Shown: positions 33,913-43,868, counted from the stretch's first letter. The stretch: DNA of 64,000 nucleotides from Sphingosinicella sp. CPCC 101087 (GCF_004151485.1 NZ_SBFF01000010.1:186352-250351); one strand, 5' to 3'. The notes: generated by a model from the sequence alone, not told the origin. Numbers and translations are program-made.

Positions 33913-36900
33913 ATGGACTCGACGAAGCCGCGCTACCTGGGCCTCGCGGCCCTGCTGATCGCGGGGCTGACCTCCCAGGCTCCGGCGGCGGCGCAGCCGC
34001 TGAGTTATCGGGATAGTTTTCGTATCGGATCGGGCAGCGGCGTCCTGTGCACGGCTCAGGCGATGCTGGCCGACCCCGCCCTGACAAACATGTTCGATCG
34101 CGGCTATTCGATCGTTTGCCGCGACGCGTCGGCTCCGGTCGGCCAGATCTATGCCTTGCGCAGCCGCGATGACGATCCGCTGGGCCGGCTGGCGGCGATC
34201 CGCGCCGAGCGCGCTGCCTGCGATACGGGCGCTCCCGCCGAGCTGCCCGGCCTCGGTGCCGTCGAAACGCTGTCGTGCCGGCTTGCCGCAGCCGACATCG
34301 CCTACGTCGCTTACGTCAAGCGCGCCGGCGATACAGTTTACGTCGCCGAAGGGCTCGGCGGCTATGACAGCGCGCTCCGGCTTGGATTGAGGAGCGTCGT
34401 CGAGGAACGCGAAGTCGAGGGTGAAGTGTCGGTCGCCACGACGGGCGCCGGCGATCCCGCAGCGTTTGCGCGGGCCCAGGCGGGCACATTGGACCCGCAG
34501 CGCGCACTTGCGGAAGCCTACCGACGCAACAATGCGGGCAGCTATGCGGAAGCGGCCGAGTTTTTCGGCCAGATCACCAGCCGCGACGAGAGCCTGACGG
34601 CGCGTGCCGAGGCCTTGGCCAACGAAGCTCTGCAGAAATCCAACCTCGGCCGTTATGCCGAGGCCGAGACCCTGTTCGCACGAGCCTCGGAGGTTGCGGG
34701 GACGGAGCCGGTAACGGCGCGACGGCTGCGCAATTACAGGGCGATGCATCTGCTCAACCAGGGATTGGCGGAACAGGCGCTGGCCGAACTCGACCGGCCG
34801 CTGCCCACGCTGGCGGCAGTGGAGCAGGTCCGGGAGCTGGTAATCGATCCTGGCACGGCTGCGCAGCTCACCGCCGAATCGCCCGGCTCGCGGCAGCTCG
34901 GCGGCATCGAAGGGCTCACACCCCAGGACAAAGCCAGGATACTTGACGGCCAGGCGCTTCAGCTGCGTGGGACCGTGATGCGCCTTCTGGGCCGTGATGC
35001 GGAGGCGATCGGCCCGTTGACTGCTGCGCTTGATCAGCTGGTCGCGATCCGGGAGGGCAGGATCGCCGCCACCATGTGGATGCGCGCTCAGATCCTGGCC
35101 GAGCTGGCGTCGATCGCCGAAGCGCGCGGTGATCAGACGGAAGCGGAACGTCTGCATCGGGCCGCCGTCGACCTCCTGGAGATCGACTATCCGGGTTCAC
35201 CCGCGCTGCTCAGCGCCCAGGGAAGGCTGGCGGGCTTCCATGCTCGTACCGGCCGCACCGAAGAGGCGACCGCCTTGTTCCGCCAGATCGTCGCGGCAGT
35301 AGCGCAGGGCGGCGACAGTTCGCCGACCTTGCGCAGGCTCCTTGCGCCCTATTTCGCCTTGCTGGCCGAGCGCGGCGACGACCCGGCCGCGGTTGCGGAC
35401 CTGTTCGCCGCCAGCCAGGTCCTCGTCAGGCCGGGAGTCGCCCAGACCCAGGCCATTCTGGCCCGCGAACTCAGCGGGGGCAGCGACGAGGCGGCCCGCT
35501 TGTTCCGTCAGTCGGTAACGCTCACCAGAGAGATCGAGCGCGCCAGGATCGAGCTGGCGCGCATCGAGGCCGACGAGGCTCGAACCCCGGCGGATGCGGA
35601 GCGGGCGGCGGCGCTACGTCAGTCGGCCGAACGGATGCAGCAGGACCAGCTCGTCACCCAGGCCCGGCTGGCCGAATTCCCGCGCTATCGCGTCGTCGCC
35701 AGCAACGCCATCACGCTCGCCGACGTCCAGGCACTGCTTCGGTCGGGCGAAGCCTATTACAAGTTGATGGCGCTGGACGATGCCGCCTACGGAATGTTCG
35801 TCACGCCGGAAAGTGCGCGGGCCTTCCGGCTGGGCGCCAGCCCGGCCGAGCTGGAAAGCCAGGTCGACGCGCTGCGGGCGACCATCTCCCTCGTCGAGAA
35901 CAACCAGCAGCTCACCTACCCCTTCGACGTCGCTCTGGCCCATCAGCTCTATCGGGAACTCTTCGCCCCGGTCGACGCCGCGATGGCGGGCGTCACGCAT
36001 CTCGTTTTCGAGCCGGACGGGGCGCTGCTTCGCCTCCCTCCCAACCTGCTCGTCATGGACCGAGCCGGCGTCGAGGCCTATCAGGCCCGTGCCGCCGACC
36101 CCGCCAGCGACGGATTCGACTTTCGCGGCATCGAATGGCTCGGCCGCCGCCGCGACGTCAGCACCGCCGTTTCCGCCCGCGCCTTTCGCGACGTCCGCCA
36201 GGCGCCGGCTTCCCGCGCGTCGGCCGATTATCTCGGCTTCGGCCAGAACGATCCGGTGGGCCAGGCATATGGCGCTCCGACCGGTACGCGCGGCGCCGGT
36301 GCGCAGGACGGCTGCGCCTGGCCGCTTCTCGCCTGGAACCGCCCGATCTCGGCCGCCGAATTGTTCACCGCCCGCAGCGCCATTGCGTCGACGAGGGGGA
36401 GCGGGGGCGAGGTCGTCACCGGCGAGGCCTTCACCGACACCCGCATCGTGCAGCGGCAGGACCTCGACGAGTTCCGGATCCTCCACTTCGCGACCCACGG
36501 CCTGGTGAGCGGCCCCCGGCCCGAATGCCCGGCCCAGCCGGCCTTGCTCACCAGCTTCGGCGGAGAGGGTTCGGACGGACTTCTGACCTTCGCCGAGATA
36601 TTCGACCTGCGGCTCGACGCCGACCTCGTCATTCTCTCCGCCTGCGACACGGCGGGGCATGGTGGCCGCGCCGCCGCCGAGGCGGCCGGAATTTCCACCG
36701 GGGGCGAATTCGCGCTGGACGGGCTGGTGCGGGCCTTCGTCGGCGCCGGCGGTCGCATTGTCGTCGCCAGCCACTGGCCCGTTCCCGATGATTTTGATGC
36801 CACCCAAAGGTTGATCTCGGGTCTGTTCCAGGCCCCGCCCGGGACCGGCACCGCCACGGCCCTCCGGATGGCGCAGCTTGGTCTGATGGATCAGGCGGAA

Positions 36901-36999
36901 ACCTCCCATCCCTACTACTGGTCCGGATTTGCGGTCGTCGGCGACGGAACGGCCCCGGTCGTTCCGGCGGCGCCCACCCGGACAGCCGGAGTCAATTGA
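33913..36999 (+). CDS. Secreted TPR-CHAT (caspase-like) protein
   Basis: A 1,028-residue protein starting at ATG 33913, one base after the exoprotein stop, with GGTGA five bases upstream. Signal peptide (LGLAALLIAGLTSQAPAAAQ) predicts export. Residues about 170-560 are TPR-like helical repeats (RNNAGSYAEAAEFFGQI, NLGRYAEAETLF). Residues about 640-1028 form a CHAT domain, the clan-CD protease fold, with the catalytic pair in LHFATHG (His 862) and LSACDTAG (Cys 911). It may process the adjacent exoprotein or act on it at the cell surface; the substrate is unknown. Confidence 0.88.
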   Translation: MDSTKPRYLGLAALLIAGLTSQAPAAAQPLSYRDSFRIGSGSGVLCTAQAMLADPALTNMFDRGYSIVCRDASAPVGQIYALRSRDDDPLGRLAAIRAERAACDTGAPAELPGLGAVETLSCRLAAADIAYVAYVKRAGDTVYVAEGLGGYDSALRLGLRSVVEEREVEGEVSVATTGAGDPAAFARAQAGTLDPQRALAEAYRRNNAGSYAEAAEFFGQITSRDESLTARAEALANEALQKSNLGRYAEAETLFARASEVAGTEPVTARRLRNYRAMHLLNQGLAEQALAELDRPLPTLAAVEQVRELVIDPGTAAQLTAESPGSRQLGGIEGLTPQDKARILDGQALQLRGTVMRLLGRDAEAIGPLTAALDQLVAIREGRIAATMWMRAQILAELASIAEARGDQTEAERLHRAAVDLLEIDYPGSPALLSAQGRLAGFHARTGRTEEATALFRQIVAAVAQGGDSSPTLRRLLAPYFALLAERGDDPAAVADLFAASQVLVRPGVAQTQAILARELSGGSDEAARLFRQSVTLTREIERARIELARIEADEARTPADAERAAALRQSAERMQQDQLVTQARLAEFPRYRVVASNAITLADVQALLRSGEAYYKLMALDDAAYGMFVTPESARAFRLGASPAELESQVDALRATISLVENNQQLTYPFDVALAHQLYRELFAPVDAAMAGVTHLVFEPDGALLRLPPNLLVMDRAGVEAYQARAADPASDGFDFRGIEWLGRRRDVSTAVSARAFRDVRQAPASRASADYLGFGQNDPVGQAYGAPTGTRGAGAQDGCAWPLLAWNRPISAAELFTARSAIASTRGSGGEVVTGEAFTDTRIVQRQDLDEFRILHFATHGLVSGPRPECPAQPALLTSFGGEGSDGLLTFAEIFDLRLDADLVILSACDTAGHGGRAAAEAAGISTGGEFALDGLVRAFVGAGGRIVVASHWPVPDDFDATQRLISGLFQAPPGTGTATALRMAQLGLMDQAETSHPYYWSGFAVVGDGTAPVVPAAPTRTAGVN

Positions 37000-37063
37000 A
37001 CCTTATCGAGGCTTCTTCGTTGCGTAGCCGGCACTTATTAGCCCGTGGGGCGAGCGGGGAAGA

Positions 37064-39142
37064 TTGAGAGAAGCGCGCATTTTGTGGGCCGCGATCGCCG
37101 GAGGCGTCCTCGTGGCGCCTTTCGCCGCGCAAGCTCGGCAGGCTCAGCCCGCGGATCAGATTCCCCTCGGCGATGAGCCGATCGTTCCCGATTCCGCGTT
37201 CGAGGAAGCGTTGCCGCCGCTCGATCCGGAGCTGATCACGCCGCTCGAGCCGATCGAGGGGCTGGCGCCTGATCCTGCGCCTTTCCCGCCGGTACCCGGT
37301 CCGGTCGGGGACGCGCCGCTCGGCGATCCGGCTCTCTCAGAACCGCTGCCTCCATTGTCGGTTACCGACGTCGAGCCCGCCGATATCGGCGAGGTCGAGG
37401 ACGGCGGCGAGCCGGCGCCGATCCGCTATACGCTGGTCGTGGAAGGGCTCGAGGGAACCGACCTGGAGGGGCGGTTCCGCAGTCTTTCCGCGCTGGAGGA
37501 TGCGCACGGAGAGGCGGTCAACGGAGCGATGATCGCGGCCCGGGCCGAGGAGGACGAAGTCCTGCTCGTCCGGCTGTTGCGATCCGAAGGCTATTATGAT
37601 GCGGTCGCCGCGTCCTCGATCGAAACCGTTCCCGAGAATCCGCGCGCACTCCGGGTCGTCCTCACCGCCTCACCCGGCTACATCTATCGCCTCGGCGAAA
37701 TTCGGATCGACGGTCCGGAAACGGTGCCGCCGGGGCTCGCCCGCGAGGCGCTGGCGCTGGAGAGCGGCCGGCCGATCATCGCTGCGGAGGTCGAGGCGGC
37801 CGAGGCGAACGTGCTGCTCCGCCTGCCGCAGCAGGGCTATCCCTTTCCCGAGATCGGGCTGCGCGACATCCTGCTGGATCCTCAGACCCAGATCGGCGAT
37901 TACACGCTGCCCGTCACGCCTGGCCCGCGGGCGCGCTTCGGCGGCTTCACCACCGAAGGCAATCTCGCCTTCGACGCCGAGCATGTCGGCGTCCTCGCGC
38001 GCTTCGAGCGCGGCGACCTCTACGACCGGCGCAGGGTCGACGATCTGCGCGAGTCGATGGTCGCCACCCGCTTGTTCGAGAGCGTCTCGGCCGAGCCCGT
38101 GCTTACCGGCGAGACGGCGGAGGACGGAACCGAATATGTGAACATCCTCGTGCGGCAGGATGCCGGCCCTGCCCGCTCGATCGACGGCCAGGCCGGCTAC
38201 AGCACGGGAGAGGGCTTCCGGGTCGAGGCGGCCTGGGAGCATCGCAACCTTTTTCCGCCGGAAGGCGCGCTTCGCTTCGCGGCGATCGCGGGAACTGCCG
38301 AGCAGAATATCAGCGTCCGCTTCCGGCGCAGCAACTGGCGCCAGCGCGACCGCTTCCTGCTGCTCCAGCTCGAGGCGGGCCAGCGCGACTATGAGGCATT
38401 CCAGGGCTATACGGCGCGATTGTACGGGCTGGTCTCGCGGGAATCGACGCCGATATGGCAGAAGGTGTGGACCTACGCCTACGGCGCCGAGATCCTCGCG
38501 ACGAACGAATCGCGGCAGGGGCGCGCTCAGCTCTCGTTGAGCGACGCTTATTTCATCGGCGGCCTCATCGGCCAGGTCGGATACGATAGGTCCAACAGCC
38601 TGCTCGATCCGACCCGGGGTTTCCGTTTGCTCGCGCGCGTCAACCCGGAAGCCTCGCTCGGCAACGGCACCGACGTCTATGTCCGCAACCTCGTCGAAGG
38701 CAGCGCTTATTATCCATTCGGCGAGAGCTTCGTCCTGGCCGGTCGGGCGCGCTTCGGATCTATCTACGGCATCGCGCGCGACGATCTCGCGCCGTCGCGT
38801 CGCTTCTATGCCGGCGGCGGCGGCTCGGTGCGCGGGTTCGGCTTTCAGGAGCTCGGGCCGCGCGACGAGAACAACATCCCGCTCGGCGGCCGCAGCCTCA
38901 GCGAGTTCGCTATCGAAGGCCGCTACCGGTTCGGCAATTACGGCGCCGTCGCCTTCGTGGATGCCGGCCAGGTTTACGAGAGCCAGTATCCGACCTTCGG
39001 CGACATCCGCTTCGGCGTGGGCATCGGCGCCCGGCTCTACACCAATTTCGGGCCGATCAGGCTCGATGTGGCGACGCCGATCAGCCGGCGCGAAGGTGAA
39101 TCGCGCGTCTCTGTCTACGTCTCGATCGGGCAGGCATTCTGA
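37064..39142 (+). CDS. tamA: TamA/BamA-family outer-membrane protein
   Basis: Outer-membrane barrel of the translocation and assembly module, 692 residues. Start is TTG 37064 behind GGGGA. A signal peptide is followed by an unusually long Pro/Glu-rich linker (about residues 25-120), then POTRA domains (SEGYYDAVAASSIETVPENP marks one), then the Omp85 barrel with GGGSVRGFGFQELGPRD and a terminal aromatic residue (SIGQAF). Linked by a one-base stop/start overlap (TGATG) to the inner-membrane partner TamB, which makes the assignment secure. Confidence 0.9.
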   Translation: MREARILWAAIAGGVLVAPFAAQARQAQPADQIPLGDEPIVPDSAFEEALPPLDPELITPLEPIEGLAPDPAPFPPVPGPVGDAPLGDPALSEPLPPLSVTDVEPADIGEVEDGGEPAPIRYTLVVEGLEGTDLEGRFRSLSALEDAHGEAVNGAMIAARAEEDEVLLVRLLRSEGYYDAVAASSIETVPENPRALRVVLTASPGYIYRLGEIRIDGPETVPPGLAREALALESGRPIIAAEVEAAEANVLLRLPQQGYPFPEIGLRDILLDPQTQIGDYTLPVTPGPRARFGGFTTEGNLAFDAEHVGVLARFERGDLYDRRRVDDLRESMVATRLFESVSAEPVLTGETAEDGTEYVNILVRQDAGPARSIDGQAGYSTGEGFRVEAAWEHRNLFPPEGALRFAAIAGTAEQNISVRFRRSNWRQRDRFLLLQLEAGQRDYEAFQGYTARLYGLVSRESTPIWQKVWTYAYGAEILATNESRQGRAQLSLSDAYFIGGLIGQVGYDRSNSLLDPTRGFRLLARVNPEASLGNGTDVYVRNLVEGSAYYPFGESFVLAGRARFGSIYGIARDDLAPSRRFYAGGGGSVRGFGFQELGPRDENNIPLGGRSLSEFAIEGRYRFGNYGAVAFVDAGQVYESQYPTFGDIRFGVGIGARLYTNFGPIRLDVATPISRREGESRVSVYVSIGQAF

Positions 39143-42100
39143 TGGCGACGCAGGCGGAGCCTCCCTCGGCCCTCATCGTCCGACGCCATCCCGCGAGAGT
39201 TGCAGCGAAATGGGCCGGCATCGTCCTGCTGGGAATTTTCGGGCTGGTCATCGCTCTGCTGCTCTGGCTCAATACCGATCCCGGCCGCAGCTTCATCGTC
39301 CGGCAGATCAACAATTTCGAAGCGGCGTCAGGGCTCCAGGTCCATGTCGGTCGCATCGAGGGCTCGGTGTTCGGCGAGCTCACGCTTCATGATCTCGCAC
39401 TCAGCGATCCGCGCGGGGTCTTCTTGCGGGCGCCGACCGCCGATCTGGCCTATCGGCCCTTGGCCTACTTCCGTAACCATATCGACATCCGGTCCCTGAT
39501 CATCCCGCAGGCGCGAATCCATCGGCTCCCGGAGCTTCGTGCCGGCGATCCGGACGCGCCTCTGCTCCCGGACATCGACATCGATATCGGTCGGCTCCGG
39601 ATCGGCCGGCTGCTCGTCGACCCGGCGGTGACGGGCCGGCGCCATCTTCTGTCGATCGACAGCCGCGCCAGGATCGCGGACGGACGCGCCGAAGTCGGCC
39701 TTGCGCTCGGCACCGTCGCCGCTGCCGGGCTCCCTGGCGGCGACCGGCTCGTTCTTCGCCTGGACGCCGTGCCGGCGGCCAACCGGCTCGACATTGACGT
39801 CGCCCTGCGCGGCCCCGGCAACGGCTTTCTCGCAGGGATGATCGGAATCGACCAGCCGATCGCTGCAAGGCTCGAGGGCCGCGGCGACTGGACCAACTGG
39901 CAAGGTCGGGCACGGGCCCTGCTCGGCGGTCGTGGCCTCGCCGACCTCGCTTTGTCCGCGCAGGACGGCACCTTCACCGTTCGGGGGCCGCTGCGTCCCG
40001 GCCTGCTCGTCGAAGGTCCGGTCGAACGGCTCGCCGGTCCGCTGGCCCAGGTGAATCTCGTCACGAGCTTCGAAAATCGCCGCGCAGACGTCAGGCTGCG
40101 TCTTCGCAGCGCGGCGCTCGCGGTTGCGGCCGAGGGCCTGGTCGATCTTGGCCGCAACCGGTTCGAGAATCTGCGCGTGGCGGCGCGGCTCATCCAGCCG
40201 GGCGTGATCGCCCCCGACCTCTCCGGCCGCGACGTGCGGATCGCTTTGGTGCTCAACGGCGCCTTCGCGACTCCCGGCGTCGCCTACGACCTGCGGGCCG
40301 CGCGACTCACCTTCGATACGACCACGGTGGAAGGGCTTCGCGCCGTCGGCAGCGCCCGCGTCCGCGCGGGAGACATGATCGTTCCGGTGTCCGCACAAGC
40401 CACGCGAATCACCGGCTTCGACGCGATCGCCGGCGGGACCATCACCAACGTACGGCTGGACGGGGAGATCGGAATCGCCGGCACGCGTCTGGTTTCCGAC
40501 AATCTCCGCATCCGATCCGACCGGATCGATGCGACCCTGGCACTGGCCTTCGATCTGTCGTCCGGCCAGTATCTGGTCGGCATTCAGGGCCGCGTGGACA
40601 ATTATCTGGTCGACGGCGTCGGCCTGTTCGACATCACGGCCAATCTGGACATGGTCAGTGAGTCCGGGGGCTTCGGCCTGCGCGGCCGCGTCGCGGCGCG
40701 AACCCGGCGTATCGACAACGAAACGGTCGCCGGCTTGCTCGGCGGTCCCGGCACGATCACCGCCAACGTCGCGGTCGACTCCTCGGGCCTGATCAGGATC
40801 GGCGACGTCAGGCTCGCCTCGCCGCTCCTGCGGGTCACCTCGGGAAGCGGCGTGTACCGGCCGGACGGGACGGTCGATTTCAGACTCGCCGGGGTCAGCG
40901 ATTCCTATGGCCCCTTGACCGTGGCGGTCACCGGCACACCGGCCTCTCCGAACGTTCGGCTGACTGCCGCCAGCCCCGGTTTCGGCGTCGGTCTTCGCGA
41001 CGTGGAGGCGACGGTGCGCTCGGCGGCCGGGGGGTGGTCGATAGAGGCGACCGGGGAATCCGATTATGGCCCGTTCACCGCGGACGTCGTGATCGCCAGC
41101 GACAGCGGGCCGCTGACGGTCGCGATCAATCGCCTGACCTTCGCCGGGATCGATTTCCAGGGGCGAATCGTGCAGACGGCGGCCGGCCCCTTTGCGGGCA
41201 CGCTGACACTGGTTGGGCAGGGACTGGACGGCACCGTGCAGCTCAGCGCGGCCGGCGCCTACCAGCGAATCGACATCGCCGCCGCCGCGAACGGCGCGCG
41301 CACGCCCGGCGACATACCGATCACCATCCAGCGCGGCGTCGTTCGCGCCACGGCGATTCTCACGCCCACGCCGTCGATCGTGGGGGACGCGCAAGTCGCC
41401 GGTCTTTCCAGCGGCAATCTCTCCATTGCTCGGGCGCGGCTCCGACTCGACTATCAGGGCGGCACCGGACGGGCGCAGCTCTTCGCGGAAGGCAGGAGCG
41501 GAGTTCCCTTCCGTGTCGCCGTCAACGCCGCGCTGGCGCCGGAGGTGATCCGCGCGGCCATGCAGGGCCAGGTCAACAATATCCCGTTCCGCTTTGCCGA
41601 GCCGGCCGAGATCCGCCGAGAGGCGGCCGGCTGGCGATTGCAGCCGGTGACGGTGGGCCTTCAGCAGGGACGGATTCGCCTCGCCGGCTTGTGGGGTGAA
41701 GACCTTGTCGTCCAGTCCCGCATCGACAGCCTCGACCTGTCGCTTCTCAATGCCTTCTCACCGGAGCTCGGCCTCGGCGGCCGTGCGACGGGCAGCCTCG
41801 ATTTCGCCCAACCGGGGGACGGCTCCTTCCCGCGAGCCGAGGCTCGGCTCAACATCGCGAACTTTACGCGCACCGGACTGGCGACGCGTTCCGTGCCGGT
41901 CGATCTGGCGCTCGCCGGAAGCCTGAGACCCGAAGGCGGTCGGCTGGCGACGGTGATCCGCCGCGGCGGAAGCGTCATCGGCCGAGTGCAGGCGACGCTC
42001 CAGCCGTTGCCTCCGGGGCAAGGCTCGTGGATGACGAGGCTGCTCGCCGCCCCCTTCTCCGGTGGCATTCGCTATAACGGCCCTGCGGACGTCCCGATGT

Positions 42101-43344
42101 CCTTCGCAAACTTGGCGGGGCACCAGTTGAGCGGACCGATTGTCATCGCTGCCGATTTCGGCGGACGCCTGGACGATCCGCGTTTCGTCGGTCTCGTTCG
42201 CGCCAACAACCTCACCTACGTCAACGAGCAATATGGAACGCGCGTCACCAACCTTGCGCTGAACGGTCGGTTCGACGCGTCGCGACTGGAAATCACCCAG
42301 CTCAGCGGCCGCGCCGGCGACGGCACGGTAACTGGCCGTGGAAGCGTCGGCCTCGCGGCGGCGGCCGGCTTCCCGATCGATGTCCGGCTTCAGTTCGAGA
42401 ATGCACAACTTGCCCGCAGCGACGATATCGGCGCCACCGCAACCGGCACGATCGCGGTCGTCAACGGCCCCGCGGGCGCCCGGATATCTGGCGACATCTC
42501 GCTCGCAGAGGCTCGCTACCGATTTGTTCGGCAGGCCGCCGCCGAGGTGCGCGATCTGGCCGGGGTCCGCCGCCGCGGCGAGCCGATCGCGCCGCCCGAC
42601 GCGCAGCAGGCGGATAATGCGGTGCCGAGCATATGGGAGCTCGACCTGCGCGTGCGCGCCAACAATCAGATCTTCGTCTCGGGCATGGGGCTCGATTCCG
42701 AATGGTCGGCGGACCTTCGGGTTCAGGGCACGACGGCGACCCCGCGAATCATCGGCGACCTTGATCTCATCAGGGGCGAGCTCAGCCTCGCCGGCCGCCG
42801 CTTCGACGTGCGACGGGGCAATGTCACCTTCACCGGCGATCGGCCGCCCAATCCGCAGATCGAGATCGAAGCCGTGAGCGACATCGACGGGATCGAGGTT
42901 GCGATCGTCGTGACGGGGAGTTCGACCAATCCTCAGATCGCCTTCACGTCGACCCCCAACCTGCCGCAGGAGGAAGTCATGTCGCGGATCCTGTTCGGCA
43001 GCTCCGTGACCGAAATCTCCGCGCTGCAGGCAGTTCAGCTCGCGGCTTCGCTCAACACGTTGAGAGGCGGCGGCGGCGGGCTCAACCCGCTCGGCCAGCT
43101 GCGCTCGGCAGCGGGCTTCACCAGCATCCGCATCCTCGGCGCAGACGACACGACCGGGCGCGGCACGGCCGTTGCCGCCGGCATGTATCTCAGCGACGAC
43201 ATTTTCATCGAGCTGATCACCGATGCCCGCGGCTTCACCGCCATGCAGCTTGAAATCGCCCTGTCCCGGACGTTGAGCCTGCTGTCGCAGTTCGGCTCGA
43301 CGAGTGCGACCAACGTCAACCTGCGCTACTCTCGGGATTATTGA
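39142..43344 (+). CDS. tamB: TamB-family translocation/assembly module protein
   Basis: 1,400-residue inner-membrane-anchored, periplasm-spanning partner of TamA. One N-terminal span (about residues 26-44) is followed by a long beta-rich region of repeats and the C-terminal TamB/DUF490 domain (GDISLAEARYRFV, LDLIRGELSLAGRRFDVRRG, ITDARGFTAMQLEI). TamB proteins bridge the envelope and, in several species, carry lipids or outer-membrane proteins. It ends 7 nt inside the convergent monooxygenase gene. Confidence 0.94.
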   Translation: MATQAEPPSALIVRRHPARVAAKWAGIVLLGIFGLVIALLLWLNTDPGRSFIVRQINNFEAASGLQVHVGRIEGSVFGELTLHDLALSDPRGVFLRAPTADLAYRPLAYFRNHIDIRSLIIPQARIHRLPELRAGDPDAPLLPDIDIDIGRLRIGRLLVDPAVTGRRHLLSIDSRARIADGRAEVGLALGTVAAAGLPGGDRLVLRLDAVPAANRLDIDVALRGPGNGFLAGMIGIDQPIAARLEGRGDWTNWQGRARALLGGRGLADLALSAQDGTFTVRGPLRPGLLVEGPVERLAGPLAQVNLVTSFENRRADVRLRLRSAALAVAAEGLVDLGRNRFENLRVAARLIQPGVIAPDLSGRDVRIALVLNGAFATPGVAYDLRAARLTFDTTTVEGLRAVGSARVRAGDMIVPVSAQATRITGFDAIAGGTITNVRLDGEIGIAGTRLVSDNLRIRSDRIDATLALAFDLSSGQYLVGIQGRVDNYLVDGVGLFDITANLDMVSESGGFGLRGRVAARTRRIDNETVAGLLGGPGTITANVAVDSSGLIRIGDVRLASPLLRVTSGSGVYRPDGTVDFRLAGVSDSYGPLTVAVTGTPASPNVRLTAASPGFGVGLRDVEATVRSAAGGWSIEATGESDYGPFTADVVIASDSGPLTVAINRLTFAGIDFQGRIVQTAAGPFAGTLTLVGQGLDGTVQLSAAGAYQRIDIAAAANGARTPGDIPITIQRGVVRATAILTPTPSIVGDAQVAGLSSGNLSIARARLRLDYQGGTGRAQLFAEGRSGVPFRVAVNAALAPEVIRAAMQGQVNNIPFRFAEPAEIRREAAGWRLQPVTVGLQQGRIRLAGLWGEDLVVQSRIDSLDLSLLNAFSPELGLGGRATGSLDFAQPGDGSFPRAEARLNIANFTRTGLATRSVPVDLALAGSLRPEGGRLATVIRRGGSVIGRVQATLQPLPPGQGSWMTRLLAAPFSGGIRYNGPADVPMSFANLAGHQLSGPIVIAADFGGRLDDPRFVGLVRANNLTYVNEQYGTRVTNLALNGRFDASRLEITQLSGRAGDGTVTGRGSVGLAAAAGFPIDVRLQFENAQLARSDDIGATATGTIAVVNGPAGARISGDISLAEARYRFVRQAAAEVRDLAGVRRRGEPIAPPDAQQADNAVPSIWELDLRVRANNQIFVSGMGLDSEWSADLRVQGTTATPRIIGDLDLIRGELSLAGRRFDVRRGNVTFTGDRPPNPQIEIEAVSDIDGIEVAIVVTGSSTNPQIAFTSTPNLPQEEVMSRILFGSSVTEISALQAVQLAASLNTLRGGGGGLNPLGQLRSAAGFTSIRILGADDTTGRGTAVAAGMYLSDDIFIELITDARGFTAMQLEIALSRTLSLLSQFGSTSATNVNLRYSRDY

Positions 43345-43679
43345 TCGGGCTCGCCGCCCCTATGCAGCGTGAGCAGGTCGTCGGTCACCGTCATGGTGAA
43401 GGCCGGCTTGTTCCCGGGCGGAGTCTCGGCGATCGCCTCGACGAACTTCGCGCGAGTTTCGGGATCGTCATAGACCATCTTCGCCTCATAGGCGCGCTGC
43501 CAGGTCGCCTCGTCAGGCCATTCCGCATAAGCGACGAAACGCCCGTCTCGCTCGCGGTGCAGGCGTGATCCGTGGCTGCCGTAGATGCGGGTGATATGCT
43601 CCGTTCCGCGCCGCCAGGCCTGGCGGAATTGCTCTTCCTTGCCCGGATGGACGCGCCACCAATAGACCGCGACGAACAT
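43338..43679 (-). CDS. Small antibiotic-biosynthesis-monooxygenase (ABM)-like protein
   Basis: A 113-residue ferredoxin-like-fold protein: FVAVYWWRVHPGKEEQFRQA is typical of the ABM/NIPSNAP/DUF1330-like dimeric alpha/beta-barrel proteins, which act on aromatics or haem. Aromatic-rich strands follow (FVAYAEWPDEATWQRAYEA). Convergent with tamB (7-nt overlap) and divergent from the LigM-like gene, so it probably belongs to the aromatic catabolic island. Catalytic role not proven. Confidence 0.7.
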   Translation of the reverse strand: MFVAVYWWRVHPGKEEQFRQAWRRGTEHITRIYGSHGSRLHRERDGRFVAYAEWPDEATWQRAYEAKMVYDDPETRAKFVEAIAETPPGNKPAFTMTVTDDLLTLHRGGEPDQ

Positions 43680-43771
43680 GGTCAGATCCCTTCAGCGAAC
43701 CCGCTCCTGGTACCGCGCTCTGTCGGTGCCCGCCACCGGGGCGTCCGTGCCGACGCTTCGCTGCCCTTCTC

Positions 43772-43779
43772 AAATGTGA
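43772..43779 (+). promoter_or_regulatory. Candidate regulator half-site AAATGTGA upstream of the LigM-like gene
   Basis: AAATGTGA occurs 90 bp upstream of the LigM-like start. The same octamer lies at 52195-52202 upstream of the first TonB receptor, and the variant AAATGGTGA lies at 58381-58389 upstream of the second. A shared operator for the island's IclR protein is conceivable, but the motif is short. Confidence 0.2.
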
Positions 43780-43813
43780 AATGCCCGGGTATGCGAAAGG
43801 AATATTCTATTCG

Positions 43814-43847
43814 GCTTGCGCCCCGGAGGGTCTCCTCCGCCGCAAGC
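43814..43847 (+). promoter_or_regulatory. Strong two-part hairpin in the LigM-like gene leader
   Basis: Outer arms GCTTGCG / CGCAAGC (7 bp) enclose inner arms CGGAGG / CCTCCG (6 bp, GTCT loop), ending 21 bp before the start codon. There is no T-run. The structure lies just upstream of the ribosome site and could control translation or protect the mRNA end. Confidence 0.45.
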
Positions 43848-43868
43848 GGCCAAGCTGGGAGACGGAAA

